A stretch of DNA of 64,000 bases, taken from NCBI GenBank assembly GCA_963792655.1, contig CAWBWU010000005.1, forward strand, positions 434,001 to 498,000, written 5' to 3'. A program made the translations under genes and the position numbers. The stretch is from DOZZ01 sp963792655 (GTDB lineage: Bacteria > Acidobacteriota > Terriglobia > Bryobacterales > Bryobacteraceae). A model generated the notes under the pieces. That model did not search any database, was not told the DNA's origin, and worked only from the letters and a program-made list of their open reading frames with translations. This document shows, in pieces, positions 44,088-52,383 of this stretch; position 1 is the stretch's first letter, and every line of letters starts with the position of its first letter.

Positions 44088-44175
44088 GGGGAAGCAGAAC
44101 TTTTATCCTTTCAGGTAGTTCACGATAAGTCAAATATACTGGCGGGATGCCTCGCGGACGATTGCGTTACAAGCT

Positions 44176-45609
44176 ATGACGCAGCGGCGGTGGGCTGTTC
44201 TGCTGACGACACTGGTAGTTCTGGGCGCGGTCTTTCGCCTGGCGCTTTACCTGCGTAACTATTCTTTCTTCCTCGATGAGTGCGCGCTCGCGCTGAACCT
44301 GGGAACTGCAGACTGGGGCGCGCTGACGCGACAACTTCGCTACGACCAGGCCGCGCCGGTTGGTTTCTTGTTGCTCGAAAACACGCTCGCGCGTTGGATG
44401 GGAACGGGCGAGAGGGTGCTGCGGCTCATTCCCCTTCTCTCTGGCATGCTTTCGGTCGCGGCGATGTGGTGGGCTTGCAGAAAGAAGCTCTCGCAACCCG
44501 CACTCGCGGCAGTTGTGGCACTGATCGCGGCGAACCATAGCCTGGTTGCGTACAGCGCGCAGGCCAAACAATACTCGGTCGAAGTACTGGCTGCGGTGTT
44601 GGCCATCGGCTTATGCTGGCCGTTGTTCGATGACGGTGTCGGCGCGCGTTCATTCTGGACACGCGTCATAGCTGCCGGGCTGTTGTTGTGGTTCTCGTAC
44701 TCGGCTTTGTTTGTTCTGGCCGGAATGCTGGTGGCCCTGGCGGCACAAGCAGCGTTTCAAAAGCGCTCACTGTGGCGTGTCGTGGGCGCAGCGTTTGTGT
44801 GGCTCGCGATCACCGTTCCGGTCTTTGTGTTCTCGATGCGCGGCGGCTTGTCGAACACAGCTTTGCAAGCGATGTGGAATGCCGACTACCTTCCGTGGCG
44901 GACGCCTGCGAAGTGGATTCCCTGGACTCTCGCGCATGGCGCAGAACTCTGCATCCTGCTCTTCAATCAGAGGCTCTGGGTGCTTGCCGCGCTCGCCGTG
45001 TTCGCAGGGTTCTGGTGCGCGATACGAACTGCGCAGTGGATTACGCTGGCTACTGTCGCCGCGCTGCTCGCGTGTTTGGGCGCCAGCGCTCTCGGGGTTT
45101 ATCCATTTCACGGGCGGCTGCTCTTATTTCTGATCCCCGGCCTGGCCATTGCAATGGTGCAAGGCGGCGAGTTCATTCCGCAGATAGTTCGTGCGGTGCG
45201 GCCCGTTTGGACTTGCGTCGCCATCGCCGCGCTGGTCTGGAGCATCGTTTCAACGGCGCGTTACAGCTTCTTCCCCGGGGGCTATGTGGATGAGCCGCGT
45301 GAAGCACTGCGCCTTCTCCAGTCGGAACAACTCGCCGGCGACGAAGTATACGTCACGCACCTCGCGACGCCTTGCTTCATCTACTACCGCCCGCGCCTGA
45401 ACTTGCAAGCCCACGCAACCCTCGAGCGCGATCATCCGCAAGATACGCCGCATGGAAGGCAATGGCTGGTGGCGATGCGCACTCCCTGGGAACCGCACGG
45501 CGAAGCTATCGTCGCGCAGGAACATTTTGCCGCGCGGGTGCATGAAGTGAAGCGGCGCGAAGCGGAATGGACGTCAGTCGTCCTCTACGAGCCCGTCGCG
45601 CCGCGATGA
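44176..45609 (+). CDS. GT39-like membrane glycosyltransferase (dolichyl/polyprenyl-phosphate type)
   Basis: A 477-residue protein with about ten to eleven transmembrane helices. The first extracytoplasmic loop has the acidic pair in YSFFLDECALALNLG, the catalytic Asp-Glu position of protein mannosyltransferase/ArnT-like enzymes. The following loop DQAAPVGFLLLENTLARWMG and the NHSLVAYSAQAKQYSVEVL segment are typical of this group in bacteria. The C-terminal 110 residues form a soluble extracytoplasmic domain (PREALRLLQSEQLAGDEVYVTH). It probably transfers a lipid-linked sugar to an envelope acceptor. The start is ATG at 44176, with no strong ribosome site. Confidence 0.85.
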   Translation: MTQRRWAVLLTTLVVLGAVFRLALYLRNYSFFLDECALALNLGTADWGALTRQLRYDQAAPVGFLLLENTLARWMGTGERVLRLIPLLSGMLSVAAMWWACRKKLSQPALAAVVALIAANHSLVAYSAQAKQYSVEVLAAVLAIGLCWPLFDDGVGARSFWTRVIAAGLLLWFSYSALFVLAGMLVALAAQAAFQKRSLWRVVGAAFVWLAITVPVFVFSMRGGLSNTALQAMWNADYLPWRTPAKWIPWTLAHGAELCILLFNQRLWVLAALAVFAGFWCAIRTAQWITLATVAALLACLGASALGVYPFHGRLLLFLIPGLAIAMVQGGEFIPQIVRAVRPVWTCVAIAALVWSIVSTARYSFFPGGYVDEPREALRLLQSEQLAGDEVYVTHLATPCFIYYRPRLNLQAHATLERDHPQDTPHGRQWLVAMRTPWEPHGEAIVAQEHFAARVHEVKRREAEWTSVVLYEPVAPR

Positions 45610-45620
45610 AGTAACACTAA

Positions 45621-45662
45621 TAAGGCCCTCAGAATGCAATCAAATCTGCTGAGGTCCTTATG
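45621..45662 (+). promoter_or_regulatory. Hairpin that pairs the ribosome-binding site of the next gene
   Basis: TAAGGCCCTCAG (45621-45632) is complementary to CTGAGGTCCTTA (45649-45660) at 11 of 12 positions around a 16-base loop. The right arm contains GAGG, the Shine-Dalgarno sequence of the gene starting ATG at 45660, and ends on the A of that ATG. The hairpin could hold translation back, or simply terminate the upstream glycosyltransferase mRNA (stop at 45607-45609). Confidence 0.5.
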
Positions 45663-46679
45663 ACGAATCGCTTCTTTTTGGCTACGACTTTTCTGGTTGG
45701 TGCATCGACCGCCCTGTATGCGCAGGACGTGCGGCGTGCCGACATTCGCGGAGGGGGCGAACCCGGACGAGGGAAATGCACGGCCGAAGTGGTGGTGGAC
45801 GGAGCTGCCGAAGTAGAGATTCGAGGTGACAGCGCCGTGCTGCGAACGCTGAATGGCCGTCCCGCGCAGTGGCGCCGTTTCGAGTGCAATGCCCCGATGC
45901 CGAGAAATCCGGCGGAATTCCGTTTTGCCGGAGTGGACGGACGTGGGCGTCAGGAGCTGGTGCGGCAGCCTGATCAGGGCGGCGGTCCAGTGATTCGCAT
46001 TGAAGATCCGCAGGGCGGAGCGGAAGCCTATACCTTCGACATATTCTGGAGCACGGGCTATAACGGCGGCGCACCGCAGGGCTACCCTCAAGGCGCCCCG
46101 ATGACCCGCGACCGCGGCTACGATCAGCCTCAGGGCCGCGATCGCAACCGTGAGCAGGCGCTGCAGGTGTGCCAGGACAGCGTGCGCCAACAGGCGGGCC
46201 GCCGCTATGGTGCGCGTCAGATCAACTTCGGCAACACCAGCTTCGACAACGGGCCCGGACGCGGCAATTGGGTCATCGGCGTTTTCGAAAATGCCGGGCG
46301 CGGAGACACGTATCGGTTTTCGTGCGCGATGAATTTCAACACCATGCGAGTGACTTCGGTCAATGTCGATCGCATGTCGCGCGATGAGTTCAACCGCTAC
46401 GGTGCACCTGCCGGCCCCCGTTACGGACAGCAGCAGTCGGGTAACAACCGCGCCGTGGAAGGTTGCCAGCGCGCCGTCGCAGAAAGATTGCGCAACGATG
46501 GTTACGGCCGCGTTGATTTCCGTTCGATCAATGTGAACGATCGCCCCGGGCAAAATGATCAGGTAGTCGGTGTGGCCAGAGTGGAAGGCCAGGGCGGCCC
46601 GGGTATCGTGGACTTCTCCTGCGCGGTGGAGTTGCGCGACGGCGATGTGCGTTCGGTCGACGTGCGCCCGCGGCAGTAG
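45660..46679 (+). CDS. Secreted protein with a duplicated Cys-containing domain, function unknown
   Basis: A 339-residue exported protein. The signal peptide ends at TALYAQ (residue 21). Residues 35-130 form a beta-rich domain with a Cys40-Cys76 pair. A Gly/Gln/Arg-rich linker (130-165) leads to two copies of a module of about 66 residues: Cys171 to Cys222 (VCQDSVRQQ ... YRFSCAMNF) and Cys269 to Cys321 (GCQRAVAER ... VDFSCAVEL). Each module has the spacing Cys, helix, three strands, Cys, strand, and likely one disulfide. I do not recognise a function; envelope location is inferred. The start overlaps the RBS hairpin. Confidence 0.85.
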   Translation: MTNRFFLATTFLVGASTALYAQDVRRADIRGGGEPGRGKCTAEVVVDGAAEVEIRGDSAVLRTLNGRPAQWRRFECNAPMPRNPAEFRFAGVDGRGRQELVRQPDQGGGPVIRIEDPQGGAEAYTFDIFWSTGYNGGAPQGYPQGAPMTRDRGYDQPQGRDRNREQALQVCQDSVRQQAGRRYGARQINFGNTSFDNGPGRGNWVIGVFENAGRGDTYRFSCAMNFNTMRVTSVNVDRMSRDEFNRYGAPAGPRYGQQQSGNNRAVEGCQRAVAERLRNDGYGRVDFRSINVNDRPGQNDQVVGVARVEGQGGPGIVDFSCAVELRDGDVRSVDVRPRQ

Positions 46680-46687
46680 CTAAGACG

Positions 46688-47548
46688 CTAGCGGTTTCGA
46701 GTTCTCTCGTCGTGAAGCGGGAATTGCATTCCTTCCCTCGCTACGACGACGTTCTCGAAACCGCGCTGCGCCTGTTCACCCATGTTCCGCAAGAACCTGT
46801 CCTGATGCGACGGATCGTGGTGGAACAGCACCAGCTTTTTCACCCCGCAGTCGCGAGCCACGCTCGACGCTTCTTCCCACGTCGTGTGTCCCCAACCCCG
46901 GAACTTTGGATACTCTTCAGGCGTGTACTGCGCGTCGTGAATCAGTAGGTCTGCGCCCTGTGCGAAGTCGCGAAGCGCGCTGTCCAGCTTTGGATCGCCA
47001 TGCTCGCGGTCGGGTGCGTACACGATAGTTGCACCGCCCGTTTCGATGCGCAGACCGCCCGCGCCTTGCGGGTGATGAAGCGCGAAGGTGTGCACCTGGA
47101 CCCCGCCGATCTGGACTGCGTGGCTATCCAGATCAACCAGTTCTTTCCGGCTCGGAGCACTCTCAAAGTTCACCGGGAAATAAGGATTGCTCAGGCCGGT
47201 CGTGAGTGTTCCGATCGATTCCGAATAGCGCGACGCGTAAAAACAAATCTCCTGGTCCGGGTCATAAAGCGGCCCGAAAAACGGCAGCCCCTGAATGTGA
47301 TCCCAGTGATAGTGCGACAGGAAGATATGGATTTTGCGTTTGCCGTTCAATGCGGCGCGTTCGCGCAGCCGCAGACCAAGCCCGCGGATCCCGCTGCCTG
47401 CGTCCAGTATCAGCAGCTCGCCATTCGGTAAGTCCACCTCGACACACGAAGTGTTGCCGCCAAATCCGAGGTTCTCTGCGTCGGGAGTCGGGATCGACCC
47501 GCGCACTCCCCACAGGGTGAGCTGAAGTGTTCCGGGCCCGTCCAGCAC
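46688..47548 (-). CDS. Metallo-beta-lactamase-fold hydrolase, possible cyclic-nucleotide phosphodiesterase
   Basis: A 286-residue cytoplasmic protein. It has the MBL metal motif HYHWDH (FLSHYHWDHIQGLPFF, about residues 78-93), the N-terminal LWGVRGSIPTPDAENLGFGGNTSC, a middle TFALHHPQGAGGLRIE and LLIHDAQYTPEEYPKFRGWGH with Asp and His ligands, then LVLFHHDPSH. The GVRGSIPTP type resembles annotated cAMP-phosphodiesterase-like MBL hydrolases found beside sensor domains. It lies 78 bases downstream of the caspase-like gene on the same strand, so a role in degrading the product of the nearby cyclase is possible but unproven. Confidence 0.9.
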   Translation of the reverse strand: MLDGPGTLQLTLWGVRGSIPTPDAENLGFGGNTSCVEVDLPNGELLILDAGSGIRGLGLRLRERAALNGKRKIHIFLSHYHWDHIQGLPFFGPLYDPDQEICFYASRYSESIGTLTTGLSNPYFPVNFESAPSRKELVDLDSHAVQIGGVQVHTFALHHPQGAGGLRIETGGATIVYAPDREHGDPKLDSALRDFAQGADLLIHDAQYTPEEYPKFRGWGHTTWEEASSVARDCGVKKLVLFHHDPSHQDRFLRNMGEQAQRGFENVVVAREGMQFPLHDERTRNR

Positions 47549-47626
47549 GGCCTCAGCACCTTGCGCGGTGGGTGTCAGCTTGGACAGTGAACGTGGCGCT
47601 CCATCCGCGTCGAAGTGCCTAACATG

Positions 47627-50443
47627 TTATCGCGTCTGTGCGGTCTTCAGCTTGTTCCGCAAACGCTTTTTTACCGTACCGTCGGTGGTGTTCTGCACGG
47701 CCTTTTGATACGACGCCGCAGCGGCGGAATGATTCCCGCTGCGTTCCTGCACATCGCCCAGCGTTTCGAGCACTTGCGGATTGTCGGGCTCCTGCTGCGC
47801 CGCCGTCGTTACTTCGCCGAGCGCGCCGGCATTGTCTCCGGATTTGCCGAGGCTTTCCGCGAGGGCGAGGCGTGCAGCGATGTACTCGGGCTTGCGGCGC
47901 AGAATCTCGCGATATTGTTCGATGGCTCCGGCGTTGTTACCGGACGCAGCCATCGTCTCCGCAAGACTGATGCGCGATGGCAGATATTCGGGGTCGCGCC
48001 GGAGGTTCTCATTCCAGAGCACGGTGGCTTCGTTCTCGCGGCCGCGCTCGCCCGCCAACAGCAGCGCCAGATTGTGCCGCGCGGGAAGCAGCGCGTCGTT
48101 GCGTTGCAAGGCATCGCGGTAAAGCTGTTCCGCTTCCTGCGACTTGCCTTCCGAAGCTTTCAGCGAGCCAAGAGCGTTGTAAGGTTCGGGCGAAGCCGGC
48201 GCGAGCGCCATCGCTTGCCGGTAAGCACCTTCGGCTTCTTTGCGGCGATTCAGGCGCTGATAAACCAGGCCAAGGTTGTATGGCAGATAGCTAAACTGCG
48301 GCGTCAGCTTGATCGCTTGTTGATAACTGCGAATCGCTCCGCGATAATCGCCGGCTTCCATGTATGAGAGCGCCAGGTTATGCAACGGATACGACCAGTG
48401 CTGAGCGCGCTGCGCAGCATCGCGGAAGGCGGGGATCGCTTTGTCGAACTGTGCCTGCTCCAGATACGCGATACCCAGCGCGTTGTAACCATATGCCGCT
48501 GTCGGATCGATGCGAATGGCGGATTCGAGGTAGTTCGCCGCTTCCGGATATTTCTTATCGAACAGCATCGTGCGGCCGGTGAAGAAATCGTTGCGGGCTT
48601 CGAGATATAACGACTCGCGCGTGAGCCGTTGCGCGGCGCGCATGTACTGCCCCGCGGTGTCGAAGTCGCCATGCGTCTGCGGATTCTGATCGCCCGCCAG
48701 ATACTTCAGCACCGTTTGTTGCGCGCGATCTTCAAGCGCAACGCGCAGTTCATTCACACGTTGGAAGTAAGTCTCGGCGCTCAGTTCCGCTTGCAATTTT
48801 GGCAACAGATCAAACGCACTGCGCGGTTGATTCGGAAGAATGTTCGCGTTGCGAATCGCGGTAGCAAAGTCGTCCAGATCCTGCGCCGTTTGCGGAGTTG
48901 CCGGCGGTACTGCGCCTTGCTGCGAGGCCATGTAGGCGGGCTCGCCATCGCGCGAGTCGTACATGATCTGCCACGGCCGCGCCATTTGAATGCCAGGCTT
49001 CGTCAAGTCAGACAGCTTCGAAGTGTTCTCGTAATTGCCAAACTCGCGTGGGTGCTGTTTACCCTTCGTCGCGTTCTTTACTTGTTCGGTAACGTAGTCG
49101 ACTAGCTCCGCCGCGTCGACGGTCTTGTCGCCATTCGCATCCGCGCCGCCGATCAAGCCCTTGACAACGAAATAGCTGAAGGCGCCGTGACCACCGCCGA
49201 ACTCCGGTCCTTCGAGCGATGCCTCGCGCGGGCGGCTCGCGACCAGGCCGAGCAGTTGCCCCGGCACTTCACCCAGGTGCTGTACATCGTTGCTGACGGT
49301 GTCGATCTTCACCGGGCTTCCATTGATCTGTCCGGCTTTGCAGATATCCACCAGCAGCACCACGCGCCCGACCTTGGCGAGTTGCTCGGAAAATAACGCT
49401 TGCAGGTCGGCCATCGGAATGGCGGTCGTCTTCAGATCTTGCGGATCGGAATCATACGTCAACACATAGGCGCTCTTGCCATCCGCCGTGCCATGGCCCG
49501 CGACGAGGATGAAGACCGTGTCGTTCTTTCCCGCGCGGCGTTTCAGAAAGTCTTCGAAGCCATTGCGAACAGCGGCGGTGGTAGCCTTCTCGTTCGTCAA
49601 CACCAGAATGTTTTCGGAAGGCACGGCGCCGCCACGACCGGATAGCAAATGCGCATCGAGTGAGGTCGCATCGCGATCGGCGTACTGCAAATTCAACTCG
49701 GGCTTGCCGTACTTCGAAACGCCGATCAGCAGCGCATAGGTGTTGCCGCCCTCGGTCGCCGCCGCGGCTGCCGCTGCTGCCTGCACTGCCAGCGCATTTT
49801 CCTGATCGAAAATCTTGCGCTTGACCCATTCCGCTTCAGGCCACACGGCGCGCAACTTGAAGTATTCCGCCAGCGAGTTCGCCTGCAGTTGGTGCTTTTC
49901 GTAAACCGCCGCTGTGGCGGCAATTGCGGAAACGTCGCGCGGGTCTGCCGCGAGCGCGGCTTCCGGTTCACGCAGATCGTTCAGCGTACTGGCATCCAAC
50001 TGATCGTGGGGAACCGGCGGGAAATCGGTCGACACACCGCGCGTCATGGTGACCCCGTAATGCTGCTGGCTTGCCGTCGCCAGTCGCACCGCAGAGGGCA
50101 GATAGCAGGACGCGACGGGCTTCTGCTGATCGAGTTTGCCGATCTTGATTTTGGTCTGTTTGGCGTCGAGGCGAATTTCGGAATCGACCGCGAGCGTCTG
50201 CGATTCCTTCGCGGGGCAAAACAGATAAGTGACCGCGGATTTTTCCGAGCGCAGACCATCGCCCGCGAACAGCAAATCTCCCGCTCGCGCCGCCAGCGCG
50301 GTCTGCGTATTCGCGCGCAAGAGTTTGCCGTTGCCTGCGTTCAAGATGAGGCCGACGGGCTGCTCGCCGATGTCCGCGCGCACCGATGGCGCCAGTGCGA
50401 GGAGTGGAAGGCCGACCGCGAGTAAGCACTTCCAAGGTTTCAA
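47627..50443 (-). CDS. Caspase-like (C14) peptidase with FecR-like N-terminus, EF-hand-like motif and TPR array
   Basis: A 938-residue exported or membrane-anchored protein. TTG at 50443 is chosen because AGGAG precedes it at seven bases; the in-frame TTG at 50476 has none. A signal peptide (LLAVGLPLLALAPSVRA) is followed by a FecR-like domain (residues 29-115, VGLILNAGNGKLLRANT), a poly-Ala stretch near 220-229, and a caspase domain starting YALLIGVSKYG. His317 lies in VAGHGT and Cys368 in LVDICKAGQ, so the dyad is present. A calcium-loop-like DANGDKTVDAAE sits at 435-446. From about residue 580 to the end there are around nine TPR repeats. Ten bases separate it from the upstream cyclase stop, indicating an operon. 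Confidence 0.9.
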   Translation of the reverse strand: MKPWKCLLAVGLPLLALAPSVRADIGEQPVGLILNAGNGKLLRANTQTALAARAGDLLFAGDGLRSEKSAVTYLFCPAKESQTLAVDSEIRLDAKQTKIKIGKLDQQKPVASCYLPSAVRLATASQQHYGVTMTRGVSTDFPPVPHDQLDASTLNDLREPEAALAADPRDVSAIAATAAVYEKHQLQANSLAEYFKLRAVWPEAEWVKRKIFDQENALAVQAAAAAAAATEGGNTYALLIGVSKYGKPELNLQYADRDATSLDAHLLSGRGGAVPSENILVLTNEKATTAAVRNGFEDFLKRRAGKNDTVFILVAGHGTADGKSAYVLTYDSDPQDLKTTAIPMADLQALFSEQLAKVGRVVLLVDICKAGQINGSPVKIDTVSNDVQHLGEVPGQLLGLVASRPREASLEGPEFGGGHGAFSYFVVKGLIGGADANGDKTVDAAELVDYVTEQVKNATKGKQHPREFGNYENTSKLSDLTKPGIQMARPWQIMYDSRDGEPAYMASQQGAVPPATPQTAQDLDDFATAIRNANILPNQPRSAFDLLPKLQAELSAETYFQRVNELRVALEDRAQQTVLKYLAGDQNPQTHGDFDTAGQYMRAAQRLTRESLYLEARNDFFTGRTMLFDKKYPEAANYLESAIRIDPTAAYGYNALGIAYLEQAQFDKAIPAFRDAAQRAQHWSYPLHNLALSYMEAGDYRGAIRSYQQAIKLTPQFSYLPYNLGLVYQRLNRRKEAEGAYRQAMALAPASPEPYNALGSLKASEGKSQEAEQLYRDALQRNDALLPARHNLALLLAGERGRENEATVLWNENLRRDPEYLPSRISLAETMAASGNNAGAIEQYREILRRKPEYIAARLALAESLGKSGDNAGALGEVTTAAQQEPDNPQVLETLGDVQERSGNHSAAAASYQKAVQNTTDGTVKKRLRNKLKTAQTR

Positions 50444-50453
50444 TGTGAAGCTC

Positions 50454-52337
50454 CTATGCTGTTCTGGCAGTTGCAATTGATCCTACGAGTGAGGCGGCCG
50501 TATAGATTTTCACGGGCTCTATTTGGCCACGGACCGGCACTGAACCGAGACAAACGGCTTCCACCTGACCTTCGAGCAGCGCGTAAGTGGAGTCTGACAT
50601 GAGCAGCTTCGTCTTATTCTCCTTGTTCATGCTCTCCAAACGCGAGGCCAGATTCACAGTACCGCCCAGTACCGTGAACTCCATCTTGTCCGGCGACCCG
50701 ATGTTGCCTACGATGCCCACGCCGGAGTTCAGACCGGCGCCGGTACTGAACTCGTCGAATTGCTCATTTACCATTTCAATCGCGCAACGCACCGCACGCA
50801 GAGCGTGGTTGCCCTGCTGACTTCCGTCAGTATCGGAGAAGATTGCCAGAATACCATCTCCGATGAACTTATTCACATGACCGTCATAGCGGACGATGAT
50901 ATCCACCATTTTCGTGAGGTATAAATTCAACTCCTGCACCACGACGGCCGGGTCGCGCGCTTCACACCACGCGGTGAAGCCGCGGATATCCGTGAAGAGG
51001 ATCGTGACCTGCTGCCGCGAGCCCGTGCGAAGAATTGCTTCCGACTGGTCCAGATCGTTCGCGACGCTCTTGCCCACGAACACCGACACCGCATTCCTGA
51101 ACAAATTGCCGCGCTTCTCGGCCGTCGCGTAGCGGTACGTTGCGCTGCCGAGTAAGGCCAGCAGCATCGAGAGCAAAAGTTCCGACGTCGAGAGCAGCGT
51201 GCCGTGATCAAACAGCTCGTGCGTTCCAATCAGAATGCCGGCGGCTTCGGCCAGCAATAGCCACAGAGCGCGCGAGAGCGGAAATGCCGCGTAGATCAAT
51301 GCCGTCAGCGAAGCGACGAGGAACACAGCGAAAAGCCGCTCGTAGTCCGGGATCGGCTCCAGGTACTGGTGACGCAGCAACGTCTGGACGGTGTTCGCGT
51401 GGATCTCGACCCCCGCCGTCGTCCAGCGCGGCCCATCGAAAAGCGTGAAGAATGGCGTCGCGTAACGGTCGTCGCCGGCACTGCTGTCTGTTCCCAGCAG
51501 GACGATTTTGCCCGCCACCCACTGCCGCAATTGTGCCTTGTTGCCTTTGCGCGCGGCATCCAGAAACGTCGCGAGCGAAACGCGCGGGAACGTATCCGGC
51601 GGGCCGGCATAGTTGATCACCACCGTCCGGTCGCCCGAGACCGGAATCCGGTGCCCTTCGAAGTAGAGACTGCCCTTCTCGAATTTGGCTTCTTCGCCCC
51701 GATACTTCTCGGCAATGCGGAGTGGAAAGCTCCGCGCCAAAGGACGGTCGGCGGTCTGACCCGTAGGGTTCTCGATCAGCTCCTGGCGGCGCACAAAGTC
51801 ATCCGAGTCCGCCGTCAAGTTTGAAAATGCCGAGAGACCCAGCGCGGCGGATGCCATGTTGATCGGCACTGTCCATTGGGAATCCTGCTGGTTATTCTCG
51901 AGCGCCGGAACGTAGCCCGTAATTACCGGAATCGGAGCAGTCGTGACTGCTTCCGCCAGCGCGCGGTCATAGTCGGGAGCCCACTTATCGACCGGGACGG
52001 CGAAAGCGAGATCGAGCCCCATCACTTTCGCGCCATTTTCACCGGCGGCGCGAATCGCTTCGGCATAATACGGATGCCAGAACATCCGCAGTTCGCGAAA
52101 TGTGTCGAGCGCTTTCTGGTCGATTGTGATCAGGACGATGTCGAACGGCGGCTCTTGCCGGTGCAGCGCGCGAGTGGCCACCTTACGAATCACAAAGTGC
52201 GTATCAAGAGCTTTCAGATGAATCAACTGAAAGATTCTGAGCCTGCCCAGAAGCTCTGTGGAAAGGCCGCTGACCAGCACAATAGCCGTCCAGAAGATCC
52301 AGCGTTTCCAGCGGTTGCGCATGGTAGTCTGGATCAT
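50454..52337 (-). CDS. CHASE2-domain class III adenylate/guanylate cyclase
   Basis: A 627-residue membrane sensor. One N-terminal helix (WIFWTAIVLVSGLS), an extracytoplasmic CHASE2 domain (about residues 40-310: LKALDTHFVIRK, DIVLITIDQKALD, KVMGLDLAF, RWTTAGVEIHANTVQTLL), three helices (about 325-400) and a C-terminal class III cyclase domain. Metal Asp residues lie in ILFTDIRGFT (near 447) and FIGDGILAIFSD; GGTVNLASRLE has the conserved Asn and Arg. The substrate (ATP or GTP) is not settled by eye. It is the first gene of the minus-strand group with the caspase-like protein and probably the MBL hydrolase. ATG at 52337. Confidence 0.93.
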   Translation of the reverse strand: MIQTTMRNRWKRWIFWTAIVLVSGLSTELLGRLRIFQLIHLKALDTHFVIRKVATRALHRQEPPFDIVLITIDQKALDTFRELRMFWHPYYAEAIRAAGENGAKVMGLDLAFAVPVDKWAPDYDRALAEAVTTAPIPVITGYVPALENNQQDSQWTVPINMASAALGLSAFSNLTADSDDFVRRQELIENPTGQTADRPLARSFPLRIAEKYRGEEAKFEKGSLYFEGHRIPVSGDRTVVINYAGPPDTFPRVSLATFLDAARKGNKAQLRQWVAGKIVLLGTDSSAGDDRYATPFFTLFDGPRWTTAGVEIHANTVQTLLRHQYLEPIPDYERLFAVFLVASLTALIYAAFPLSRALWLLLAEAAGILIGTHELFDHGTLLSTSELLLSMLLALLGSATYRYATAEKRGNLFRNAVSVFVGKSVANDLDQSEAILRTGSRQQVTILFTDIRGFTAWCEARDPAVVVQELNLYLTKMVDIIVRYDGHVNKFIGDGILAIFSDTDGSQQGNHALRAVRCAIEMVNEQFDEFSTGAGLNSGVGIVGNIGSPDKMEFTVLGGTVNLASRLESMNKENKTKLLMSDSTYALLEGQVEAVCLGSVPVRGQIEPVKIYTAASLVGSIATARTA

Positions 52338-52383
52338 ACTACGCGCCCAGAGCCGTCCGCGAACCCGCGTTCGCTGTGATCAT

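Noticed and set aside
49750..49790. Poly-Ala stretch in the caspase-like protein as repeat-expansion signal
   Set aside because: Codons are mixed GCC/GCG/GCT; a flexible linker is the simpler reading.
52258..52383. Upstream start of the third receptor
   Set aside because: It would overlap the divergent cyclase gene and add a non-signal N-terminus.
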